Shown: positions 1-6,065 of the stretch, in pieces
Numbering within the stretch: position 1 is the stretch's first letter
Layout of the letters: the number at the start of each line of letters is the position of its first letter
NCBI GenBank assembly: GCA_002938075.1
Contig: PTLK01000076.1
Location: forward strand, 1 to 8,385
Direction: 5' to 3'
Source: Alphaproteobacteria bacterium MarineAlpha3_Bin3
GTDB taxonomy: Bacteria > Pseudomonadota > Alphaproteobacteria > Rhodospirillales > Casp-alpha2
DNA: 8,385 bases
The notes under the pieces: generated by a model
The model's input: the letters and a program-made list of their open reading frames with translations, nothing else
Database searches by the model: none
What the model was told of the DNA's origin: nothing
Translations under genes and position numbers: made by a program

Positions 1-477
1 GCGGTGGCGCACGACGTATGGCCGCCCGAGGGCGTCGTCCCCCTCGATCCGTGGTCGGTGCCGTTCCTGAATACGGTGATCCTGCTCAGTTCCGGGGCCG
101 CGGTGACCCGCGCGCATCACATGGTGCGCCTGGGCGACAACAAAAGGGCAGCCCGGTGGATCCTACTGACGGTGCTGCTGGCCATGATCTTCACTGGCTT
201 CCAGGCCTATGAATACGTCCACGCTACCTTCGCGTTCACCGGCGGCATCTATTCGTCGACCTTCTACCTGGCGACCGGGTTCCACGGCTTCCACGTGATC
301 ATCGGGACCATCTTCCTGATCGTTTGCTGGTTCCGCGCCCGGGCCGGGCACTTCACGCCCGAGGTCCACGTCGGCTTCGAGGCCGCGGCCTGGTACTGGC
401 ACTTCGTCGACGTGGTGTGGCTGTTCCTGTTCGCGTCCATTTATTGGTGGGGTTCCCTGGGCTACACTCCGGTCTGA
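1..477 (+). CDS. coxC: Cytochrome c oxidase subunit III, C-terminal part (5' end outside window)
   Basis: Subunit III of the aa3-type haem-copper oxidase, an inner-membrane protein that stabilises subunit I and its proton uptake. The frame is open from base 1 to the TGA at 475-477. The first visible codons (A-V-A-H-D-V-W-P-P) show no start context, so the gene begins upstream. The 158 residues seen are a bit over half of the usual 260-290. They contain the typical late helices: a segment near residues 50-70 (WILLTVLLAMIF), the stretch YLATGFHGFHVIIGTIFLIV at about 87-106, and the terminal helix with the signature AAWYWHFVDVVWLFLF followed by YWWGS. Recognition is confident from these motifs. 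A convergent minus-strand unit starts 15 bases after the stop, so no DUF983 or SURF1 gene follows directly, although these often come after this gene in related genomes. Confidence 0.95.
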   Translation, partial: AVAHDVWPPEGVVPLDPWSVPFLNTVILLSSGAAVTRAHHMVRLGDNKRAARWILLTVLLAMIFTGFQAYEYVHATFAFTGGIYSSTFYLATGFHGFHVIIGTIFLIVCWFRARAGHFTPEVHVGFEAAAWYWHFVDVVWLFLFASIYWWGSLGYTPV

Positions 478-492
478 CGGGCCTTTTAAAAA

Positions 493-711
493 TCAGGCGC
501 ATCCGCCCCCGCCCATCTGGATGGGCGGGCATTTGACCGAGCCGAAGGAACAGAAAACGCAGCAGTCGCCTTGGTTGGGCTTCAGCAGCGTCTCGCAGCC
601 CTCGCATTCGTAGAAATAGATGCAGGCATCGGTGGGCATTTCCTCGGTCTTCCTGTGGCCGCAATCAGGGCAGGTAATTTCCGAGAAAAGTTCCGGTTCC
701 GCGGCCGCCAT
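493..711 (-). CDS. GDCCVxC-domain small cysteine-rich protein
   Basis: A 72-residue protein with ten cysteines. Two CxxC pairs (C14-P-D-C17 and C36-E-G-C39) look like a zinc-ribbon-type metal site. They are followed by the family signature G48-D-C-C-V-F-C54, then FGSVKCPPIQ and a glycine-rich tail ending G-C-A. The family is known only as GDCCVxC-domain proteins. Some members are annotated as selenoproteins and they often sit beside mercury transport genes. This copy uses ordinary cysteine throughout, with no internal stop. Its ATG (709-711) overlaps the TAA of the upstream merF-like gene by one base, which implies translational coupling and a joint role. A thiol relay or metal-binding function in mercury handling is inferred from context; no enzymatic activity is established. 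The longer upstream frame to 876 lies inside merF and was not used. Confidence 0.85.
   Translation of the reverse strand: MAAAEPELFSEITCPDCGHRKTEEMPTDACIYFYECEGCETLLKPNQGDCCVFCSFGSVKCPPIQMGGGGCA
508..529. terminator. Strong hairpin between convergent cox3 and mercury unit, possible terminator
   Basis: A perfect 9-bp GC-rich stem (CCCGCCCAT at 508-516 pairing with 521-529) closes a CTGG tetraloop. It lies inside the 3' end of the GDCCVxC gene, just beyond the cox3 stop. Read on the minus strand, a further 4-bp hairpin (GGCG-GATG-CGCC) and then TGATTTTT follow. On the plus strand the hairpin is followed only by CATTTG. It could stop transcription from either side, but the spacing to the T run is not ideal and the stem may only reflect coding constraint. 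Confidence 0.35.
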
Positions 712-941
712 TACGCGTCCTGCGCGCGCCGTCGCCGCAGCCGGTAGAACCCATAACCGGCCATCAACACGAACAGGGCCAGCGCCGGCAACAGCAGCAA
801 ATCCAGCCACCATCCGACCAGCCCCGACAGGCCGACGGCCCCCATCGTCAACACCAAAACCGGGGTGAAACAGCAAACCGCCATCACCGCGGAGCCGATC
901 AGCCCGGTTTTCAGAAGCTTCTTGTCGGCCATGTCTTTCAT
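711..941 (-). CDS. merF: MerF-like mercury transport membrane protein
   Basis: A 76-residue inner-membrane protein resembling MerF, which carries Hg(II) from the periplasm to the cytoplasm by thiol exchange. The first membrane segment (about 13-35) has the family motif V-M-A-V-C23-C24-F-T-P-V-L-V. The second (about 44-65) contains LLLPALALF. A basic tail, RLRRRRAQDA, ends the protein. The ATG at 939-941 is chosen because GAGG lies five bases upstream; an internal ATG at 930-932 has poorer context. Classical MerF is about 81 residues and has a second vicinal cysteine pair near its C-terminus. Here the protein stops just where that pair would come. The GDCCVxC gene follows with a one-base stop/start overlap. 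No merR, merA, merP or merT is visible in the window. The family call is firm; actual mercury transport is inferred. Confidence 0.82.
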   Translation of the reverse strand: MKDMADKKLLKTGLIGSAVMAVCCFTPVLVLTMGAVGLSGLVGWWLDLLLLPALALFVLMAGYGFYRLRRRRAQDA

Positions 942-1156
942 GCCCGCCTCTATCGAAGGTGAATTCCTGCCGTTTCGTGCCACCGGTTTTGGGAGTTTAC
1001 CAACATTCATCCCCTTTGTCGCTTCTAGCTTTCGCCCGCGCCACGGTCTATCCTGTTCACCTGAAACAATTTTCAGGCGTTTTCGCCGCCCATCGGCCCC
1101 GCTCATTATGTTCCCGGCCGCGGTTTGGGCCGGCGTCTAAGAAGGCGGAACGAAGC
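942..1156. promoter_or_regulatory. Divergent intergenic region between merF and the rsbU-mla operon
   Basis: These 215 bases separate two divergent units. On the minus strand a weak sigma70-like candidate is GCGACA (1017-1022), a 17-bp spacer, then TAAACT (994-999), which would give merF a leader of about 45 bases. It lacks the 19-20 bp spacer of a MerR-controlled promoter. On the plus strand I find no convincing -35/-10 pair for the operon. The best -10 is CATTAT at 1104-1109 with a poor -35. The only clear structure is the inverted repeat at 1060-1077. The ribosome binding site of the first operon gene is GGAA at 1147-1150. Confidence 0.4.
1060..1077. repeat. Perfect 7-bp inverted repeat with CAAT spacer, candidate operator
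   Basis: CCTGAAA-CAAT-TTTCAGG is a perfect dyad in the middle of the divergent intergenic region. It lies about 80 bases upstream of the first operon start and about 120 bases upstream of merF. The size and symmetry suit a dimeric regulator. On the plus strand it is followed by CGTTTTCG, so a weak terminator is the alternative, but no plus-strand gene upstream would need one. Confidence 0.4.
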
Positions 1157-2980
1157 ATGGGAAAACGGCAATCCTTCAGCGTGTCCGATGCCTCCATGCC
1201 CGCCGGCGGCGAGGCCGGGCAAGCGGGCCAACAGGTCTACGACCACCTGGAACTGCTGGCGGCCATGGGCAAGGATTTTGCCTCGTCTGGCGACATCGAG
1301 GCATCGCTGAAGTGCGCCGTCGAACACATTACCGAATACCTCGACGCCGAGGGCGGGGCGCTGTTCCTGCTCGATGACAAGGGCGAGACGCTCCGCTGCC
1401 ACGCCTGCGTCGGGCCGACGGAAATCACCGGCCTGACGCTGAAGTGCGACCAGGGCATCGTCGGGCGCTGTGTGCAAAACGAAATCGGCGAAATTGTCCG
1501 CAACGTCACCAAGGACGCCGGCTTCCACGCCGGCATCGACGAACAGACCGGCTACACCACGCGTTCCATCCTGTGCGCACCGATGAGCGTCAAGGACGAG
1601 CGCATCGGTGCCATCGAGCTGATCAACAAGCGCGGCGGCGACGGGCTGTTCGAGGAATCGGACCTGCATCTTCTTCAGGCGATGAGCGCCTCGGCGGCGC
1701 TGGCCATTCACAACGCCCGCCAGGCCGAGGCGCTGGTCGAACAGGAGCGCATCGCCCGCGAACTGGAACTGGCGGCCGAGATTCAGCGTTCGCTGCTGCC
1801 CGAAGCGGGCGCAGACGATTTTCCCGTCGCCGGCGTCAATCACGCGGCGAGGACCGTGTCGGGCGATTTTTACGATTTCTTCCCGCTCGACGACGGGCGC
1901 ATCTGCTTCACCCTCGGCGACGTTTCCGGAAAGGGCATGAACGCGGCGCTGATGATGGCCAAGACGGCGAGCCTGTACCGGTGCCTGGGCAAGACCGTCA
2001 GACAGCCGGGAAGACTGATGGCGCGCATCAATGCGGAAATCTGCGAAACCACGACCCGCGGCATGTTCGTGACCATGGTCGGCGGGATCTACGATCCTTC
2101 GACCGGCATCGTCCGGTTTGCCAATGCCGGACACGAACCGCCGCTGTTCCACGATGCGGAAGGTGACTTCCATGCGTTGCCCGCCGAAGCCCCGCCGTTG
2201 GGAATCTCGCCGACCCTGGTGGATGGCCTTGAATTTCCCGAAACCGAACTGAAGCTTGACGGGGGGGTGCTCTACATCTTCACTGACGGGGTCACCGAAG
2301 GCTATCTGGAAGACGGCCGGGAGTTGAAAGTCGGAGGGTTGAAAAGATTGATCCGGGAAAACGCCGCCCTCAACGTCAAAGGCAAGCTGAATGCCGTCAT
2401 TGATTGCGTCGACCGCGGAGATGCGGCGCTTCGCGATGATCTGACCCTACTCGCCATCGACGACGCGGTGCCCCTGGACCTGCGCACGTCGGGGAAAACC
2501 GTCGCCGTGGAGAAGACACCACAAGACCCCATCGCGGCGGCCGAGGAAGAGGAAATCCTGCTCAGCCTGACCGTTCCCTCGCAGGCCGACCTGCTGAAGC
2601 TGATCCGCAACGCGGTTTCCGAAACGGCCCGGTTCTGCGGTTGCGACAAGGACGTCTGCCGCGATATCGTTATCGCCGTCGACGAGGCCTGCCAAAACGT
2701 CATTCGCCATGCCTACGGCGGCTCGCCGAATGGCGAGATCGGCCTTGAGATCATCCGCCGGAGCGATGCGTTGGTTTTCCTGCTCCGCGATTTCGCCGAA
2801 TCCATCGACGTTTCCTCGGTCAAGCCGAGGGACCTGGACGACATCAAGCCCGGCGGGCTGGGCACCCATTTCATGCGCGAAGTCATGGATGACGTACAGT
2901 TCATGCCGCCCCCCGCCGCCGGCGGAAACCTGTTGAGGATGATAAAAAAACTGCCAAAAGGACCCGACAATGAAACATGA
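1157..2980 (+). CDS. GAF-PP2C(SpoIIE)-HATPase fusion: partner-switching phosphatase/kinase
   Basis: A 607-residue cytoplasmic regulator joining three domains. A GAF sensor spans about 45-187. A helical linker with AAEIQRSLLPE (206-216) leads into a SpoIIE/RsbU-type PP2C phosphatase (about 222-435). This has SGDFYDF (235-241), GDVSGKGMNAALMM (254-267), NAGHEPPL (323-330), YIFTDGVTEG (373-382) and RDDLTLLAI (426-434), which supply the metal-binding aspartates. An acidic linker precedes an RsbW/SpoIIAB-type anti-sigma-factor kinase domain (about 468-598). This has the N box VDEACQNVIRHAYGG (508-522, E510 and N514) and the ATP-lid motif KPGGLGTHFMREVMD (564-578). The G1 box reads RDFAESID, with alanine where DxG is usual. 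The ATG follows GGAA at six bases; an upstream in-frame GTG adds an unsupported leader. The stop overlaps the STAS gene by 11 bases. It probably phosphorylates and dephosphorylates that STAS protein. Confidence 0.9.
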   Translation: MGKRQSFSVSDASMPAGGEAGQAGQQVYDHLELLAAMGKDFASSGDIEASLKCAVEHITEYLDAEGGALFLLDDKGETLRCHACVGPTEITGLTLKCDQGIVGRCVQNEIGEIVRNVTKDAGFHAGIDEQTGYTTRSILCAPMSVKDERIGAIELINKRGGDGLFEESDLHLLQAMSASAALAIHNARQAEALVEQERIARELELAAEIQRSLLPEAGADDFPVAGVNHAARTVSGDFYDFFPLDDGRICFTLGDVSGKGMNAALMMAKTASLYRCLGKTVRQPGRLMARINAEICETTTRGMFVTMVGGIYDPSTGIVRFANAGHEPPLFHDAEGDFHALPAEAPPLGISPTLVDGLEFPETELKLDGGVLYIFTDGVTEGYLEDGRELKVGGLKRLIRENAALNVKGKLNAVIDCVDRGDAALRDDLTLLAIDDAVPLDLRTSGKTVAVEKTPQDPIAAAEEEEILLSLTVPSQADLLKLIRNAVSETARFCGCDKDVCRDIVIAVDEACQNVIRHAYGGSPNGEIGLEIIRRSDALVFLLRDFAESIDVSSVKPRDLDDIKPGGLGTHFMREVMDDVQFMPPPAAGGNLLRMIKKLPKGPDNET

Positions 2981-3302
2981 GATAAGAGACGAAAAAGACG
3001 CCACCATCGTCGCGCTTGAGGGCGATGTCGACCTGCAAAGCTCTCCGGACGCCCGCAAGGTCCTTTTGGAATGCGTCGGGCGAAAGCGCCCGGTCCTGGT
3101 TGATCTCAGCGCCGTCGGCTATATCGATTCGTCGGGCGTTGCCTCGTTGGTCGAAAGCCTGCAAACGGCAAAGAGATCCGGCAACACCCTGGTTCTGGTG
3201 GCGGTCAGCGAGGGGGCGATGCGGGTGCTGCAACTGGCGCGGCTGGACAAGGTCTTTACTATCTGCGACACCGTCGAAGACGGTCTTAAACAGGTGCAGT
3301 AG
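2970..3302 (+). CDS. STAS-domain protein, SpoIIAA/RsbV-like or MlaB-like
   Basis: A 110-residue single STAS domain, the length of SpoIIAA/RsbV anti-sigma-factor antagonists. LEGDVDLQSSPDARKVL (16-32) is the first strand-helix unit. VDLSAVGYIDSSGVASLV (44-61) holds the conserved D53-S-S-G, in which Ser54 (or Ser55) is the expected phosphorylation site. The ATG at 2970 lies inside the end of the upstream phosphatase/kinase gene in another frame, with AGGA a few bases before it. This suggests translational coupling and a stable stoichiometry. The next gene, mlaE, starts 12 bases later. In E. coli the Mla transporter contains a STAS subunit, MlaB, that binds the ATPase MlaF, so this protein may combine both roles: substrate of the fusion kinase/phosphatase and regulatory subunit of the transporter. 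The domain is certain; the dual role is inference. Confidence 0.9.
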   Translation: MKHEIRDEKDATIVALEGDVDLQSSPDARKVLLECVGRKRPVLVDLSAVGYIDSSGVASLVESLQTAKRSGNTLVLVAVSEGAMRVLQLARLDKVFTICDTVEDGLKQVQ

Positions 3303-3314
3303 AAGGCGTTTTCC

Positions 3315-4130
3315 ATGGCCCCGACCGATAACCAGAACTGGCTGGCCCTTTTTTTCGACAAGGTCGGCCGCTATTCCGTCGCCGGCATCGAGGAAATCGG
3401 CAACGGCGGCGTGCTGGTGGTCGAAAGCTTTTTCTGGCTGATTTTGGGCCCCCGCCGTAAACAGCCGGTGCGGCTCGGCTCGATTTTCGCGCAGATGATG
3501 GAAATCGGCATTCAGGCCATTCCCATCGTTGCGTTGCTGGCCTCGGCCATCGGGGTCATGCTGGCGATCCAGGGCATCCACACGCTCAGGATCTTCGGCG
3601 CCGAATCCCGGGTCACCATCGGCATCGCCTTTTCGGTGGTGCGGGAATTTTCGCCGCTGATTACCGGTATTCTAGTCGCTGGGCGGTCTGGCTCGGGGCT
3701 CGCCGCCAGGATCGGGACGATGAAGATCAATCAGGAAATAGACGCCTTGAAAGTCATGGGGATCAATCCGACCCGGTTTCTGGTGGTGCCGGCGCTGTTG
3801 GCGATGCTGGTGATGGTGCCGATGCTGACGATTCTCTCGGACCTAATGGGGCTGTTGGCGGCGGGGCTTTATGTCGGCATCGACCTCGGCATATCGATGG
3901 CGGCTTATTTCGACGAGGTGCGCGATATCCTGACCGTCGACGATGTGTGGCACGGGATCGGCAAAAGCGTCATCTTCGCGATCCTGATCGCCGTCATCGG
4001 TGTCGTCAACGGGGCTTCGGTCACGGGCGGCGCCGAAGGCGTCGGCAAGGCGACGACACGCTCCGTGGTGCAGGCGATCTCGGCCATTATCGTGACCGAC
4101 ATGATCTTCGCTTTCGTGGCAACCCGGTAA
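3315..4130 (+). CDS. mlaE: MlaE-type permease of MCE lipid ABC transporter
   Basis: A 271-residue inner-membrane permease of the MlaE family, which moves phospholipids between the inner membrane and the MCE protein in the periplasm. An amphipathic N-terminal part (about 1-50) is followed by several membrane segments: about 63-85 (AIPIVALLASAIGVMLAIQG), 155-190, 216-236 and 250-270. The family signature REFSPLITGILVAGRSG runs from 110, continuing to IGTMKINQEIDAL (133-145), the cytoplasmic coupling region that contacts the ATPase. SVTGGAEGVGKATTRSVV (235-252) is the second conserved block. Length matches the family (about 260). AGAAGG-like sequence over the STAS stop (AGAAGG at 3301-3306) is the ribosome binding site. 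The ATPase gene follows after seven bases, so permease and ATPase are clearly co-transcribed. Confidence 0.94.
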   Translation: MAPTDNQNWLALFFDKVGRYSVAGIEEIGNGGVLVVESFFWLILGPRRKQPVRLGSIFAQMMEIGIQAIPIVALLASAIGVMLAIQGIHTLRIFGAESRVTIGIAFSVVREFSPLITGILVAGRSGSGLAARIGTMKINQEIDALKVMGINPTRFLVVPALLAMLVMVPMLTILSDLMGLLAAGLYVGIDLGISMAAYFDEVRDILTVDDVWHGIGKSVIFAILIAVIGVVNGASVTGGAEGVGKATTRSVVQAISAIIVTDMIFAFVATR

Positions 4131-4137
4131 GGCAACC

Positions 4138-5010
4138 ATGGCCGAAGACAAGAACACCGAACAACCCGCCCAGGGGCCAGACAAGGCGCAGGACAAGGCG
4201 CCGGGCAAGGTTATCGAGGTCGACAACCTGGTCACCCATTACGGCGAGCGTGAGATCCTCAAGGGCGTCACCCTGGATGTCCGCGAAAACGAGATCATGG
4301 TCATCATGGGCGGCAGCGGATCGGGCAAAAGCACGCTGCTTCGTCATTTGATGGCGTTGGAAATGCATACCTCCGGGACCATGAAGATCCTCGGCCAGGA
4401 CATCGAAAAACTGACCGCCATGGAGATGTTCCACCTCCGCAAAAAGCTCGGCGTGGCCTTCCAGAGCGGCGCGTTGTTCAGCTCCATGACCGTCGGCGAG
4501 AACATCATGCTGCCCCTTTATGAGCACACCGACCTGGACCCGACGACCAGGGAAATCATGGCGCGGATGAAATTGGAAGTCGTCAGCCTGGCCGGGTTCG
4601 AGAACCTGATGCCGGCGGAACTGTCCGGCGGCATGGTCAAGCGGGCGGCTTTTGCCCGCGCCATCATCATGGACCCGAAAATCCTTTTCTGCGACGAGCC
4701 TTCGGCCGGGCTTGACCCGGTCGTGGCGTCGGCCCTGGACGACCTGATCCTGGATATGCGCGCCGCCATGGGCATGACCATCGTCGTTGTTACCCACGAA
4801 CTGGAAAGCGCGTTTAAGATCGCCGACCGCCTAACCATCCTCGACAAGGGCCATATCCTGATGATCGGGACGGTGGACGAGGTCAGGAAATCGAAAAACG
4901 AACGGGTTCAAAACCTGCTGAACCGGATGCCCGAAGACGATACCATTGACCCTGACGAATATCTCGGCCGGTTGACCGGCGAGGAAATCGGTGGAGATGC
5001 AACCCTATGA
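4138..5010 (+). CDS. mlaF: MlaF-type ABC transporter ATP-binding protein
   Basis: A 290-residue cytoplasmic ATPase that powers the MlaE permease. After a charged N-terminal extension of about 24 residues rich in Asp, Gln and Lys, the nucleotide-binding domain shows Walker A GGSGSGKST (58-66), Q-loop Q109, signature LSGGM (162-166), Walker B ILFCDEP (182-188), the D-loop SAGLD and switch H220. All key residues are intact. The core ends near 255 and an acidic C-terminal tail follows (PEDDTIDPDEYLGRL). In E. coli MlaF, a C-terminal extension helps dimer packing beside the STAS subunit MlaB, so this tail is a plausible contact for the STAS protein of the operon. E. coli MlaF is about 20 residues shorter. 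The ribosome binding site GGTAAGG overlaps the mlaE stop. The stop overlaps the mlaD start (ATGA). Confidence 0.94.
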   Translation: MAEDKNTEQPAQGPDKAQDKAPGKVIEVDNLVTHYGEREILKGVTLDVRENEIMVIMGGSGSGKSTLLRHLMALEMHTSGTMKILGQDIEKLTAMEMFHLRKKLGVAFQSGALFSSMTVGENIMLPLYEHTDLDPTTREIMARMKLEVVSLAGFENLMPAELSGGMVKRAAFARAIIMDPKILFCDEPSAGLDPVVASALDDLILDMRAAMGMTIVVVTHELESAFKIADRLTILDKGHILMIGTVDEVRKSKNERVQNLLNRMPEDDTIDPDEYLGRLTGEEIGGDATL

Positions 5011-6005
5011 GAAGCAGCAAGATCAATTACCTGGTGGTCGGGGTTTTCGTCATCGGCATGGTCGTGGCGTTGGTCGGTTCCATCGCCCTTTTGACCGGAC
5101 GAACCGGCGCCACCGACAATTATCATGCCTATTATGCCAACGTCACCGGGGTCAAATTCGGCACCCAGGTGGTCTACGAAGGCTATCCCATTGGCCAGGT
5201 CGAAGCCGTAATCCCTGAGGAAAAGGACGGGCGCATGCAGTTCCGGGTCAATTTCGGCGTCACCCAGGGTTGGCGCATCCCCAACGACAGCATCGGCGAA
5301 GTCGCCGCCCCCGGCCTGCTGGCGGCGGTGACGCTCAGCATCAAGGCTGGCAGGTCAAAGGTGGCGTTGAAACCGGGCGAGCAGATCATTTCCAAGGAAC
5401 GTTCCGACGTGTTCGCCGTGGTGTCTTCCGTGGCCGGGCAGTTGGGGGAGCTGACGGAAAACAACATCAAGCCGCTGTTGACCCACGTCGATACCGCCGT
5501 CCAGGGGATCAACAGGATCATCGAAAAGGAAGGCGAAACGCTGTTTCAGGATGCCCGCAAAGTGACCAACGATCTGTCGGCGCTGGTCGGTTTGATGGCC
5601 GAAAGGGTGCCCAGGATCGCCGACGACATCGAAGAGTTCGCATCCAAGATGAACGCCACCGCCGATCAATTCCAGAAGCTGATGACGCCGGCCAACCGCG
5701 AGAAGATGGAAAACGCCATTTCCAACCTGGATGCGGCGTCGGCCAAGGTCGACGCCATGCTCGATTCGATAAATACCCTGGTCGAGGACATTGGCAAACT
5801 GGTTGTCAACGAGGACGGCGACGTCAAAACAACCCTCGGTGAAACCCGCTACATCGTCGAATCGGTTTCGCGCCATATCGATTCCATCAATCAGAACATG
5901 GAGGGCGCGGCCCGGAACATGTATGAATTCACCCGTCAGATCAGACAGAACCCGAGCTTGTTGCTGGGTAGCGAGCCGCCAGAGGACAAGTCGAAAAGTC
6001 AGTGA
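5007..6005 (+). CDS. mlaD: MlaD/MCE-domain periplasmic lipid-transfer protein with long helical tail
   Basis: A 332-residue protein anchored in the inner membrane. Residues 8-30 form one membrane segment (YLVVGVFVIGMVVALVGSIA). The MCE domain follows at about 38-115, with VTGVKFGTQVVYEGYPIGQV (46-65) and the hydrophobic pore-loop region APGLLAAVTLSI (101-112). MCE domains assemble as hexameric rings that conduct lipids. The remaining 200 or so residues are predicted helical and hydrophilic (135-310), ending in FTRQIRQNPSLLLGSEPPED, a conserved tail in related MCE proteins. E. coli MlaD has only 183 residues and little of this. The length and the neighbouring PqiC-type lipoprotein recall PqiB, whose helices form a periplasm-crossing needle. 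The ATG overlaps the mlaF stop, with GGAG ten bases upstream. The family is certain; needle architecture is inferred. Confidence 0.92.
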   Translation: MRSSKINYLVVGVFVIGMVVALVGSIALLTGRTGATDNYHAYYANVTGVKFGTQVVYEGYPIGQVEAVIPEEKDGRMQFRVNFGVTQGWRIPNDSIGEVAAPGLLAAVTLSIKAGRSKVALKPGEQIISKERSDVFAVVSSVAGQLGELTENNIKPLLTHVDTAVQGINRIIEKEGETLFQDARKVTNDLSALVGLMAERVPRIADDIEEFASKMNATADQFQKLMTPANREKMENAISNLDAASAKVDAMLDSINTLVEDIGKLVVNEDGDVKTTLGETRYIVESVSRHIDSINQNMEGAARNMYEFTRQIRQNPSLLLGSEPPEDKSKSQ

Positions 6006-6065
6006 TTCGGCTTCAAGGGAATGGCTGGGCCGGCCGCAGTTGATAACAAGGGAAGGCGCGAACGG

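Noticed and set aside
959..1156. An in-frame GTG at 959 that would extend the phosphatase/kinase protein by 66 residues.
   Set aside because: The extra residues show no domain character and cover the inverted repeat and intergenic region. The ATG at 1157 has a proper ribosome binding site and sits a normal distance before the GAF domain.
1106..2173. A 355-codon open frame antisense to the phosphatase/kinase gene.
   Set aside because: It is a GC-rich shadow of a well-conserved coding gene; its translation has no recognisable motifs and no supporting ribosome binding site.
2259..2268. A run of seven Gs inside the phosphatase domain as a phase-variation site.
   Set aside because: It encodes the conserved Gly-Gly-Val stretch in frame, and another run of seven Gs occurs in the lipoprotein gene; such runs are common in GC-rich coding DNA and there is no sign of frameshifting.
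2970..3302. The STAS protein as antagonist for a sigma-B-type stress sigma factor.
   Set aside because: No sigma factor or separate anti-sigma gene is in the window, and sigma-B pathways are not typical of Alphaproteobacteria. It remains possible through a distant target but is less economical than a link to the adjacent transporter.
6021..6065. An in-frame ATG at 6021 as the start of the lipoprotein.
   Set aside because: It would place 15 polar residues ahead of a textbook lipoprotein signal peptide. The ATG at 6066 gives the lipobox Cys at residue 22.
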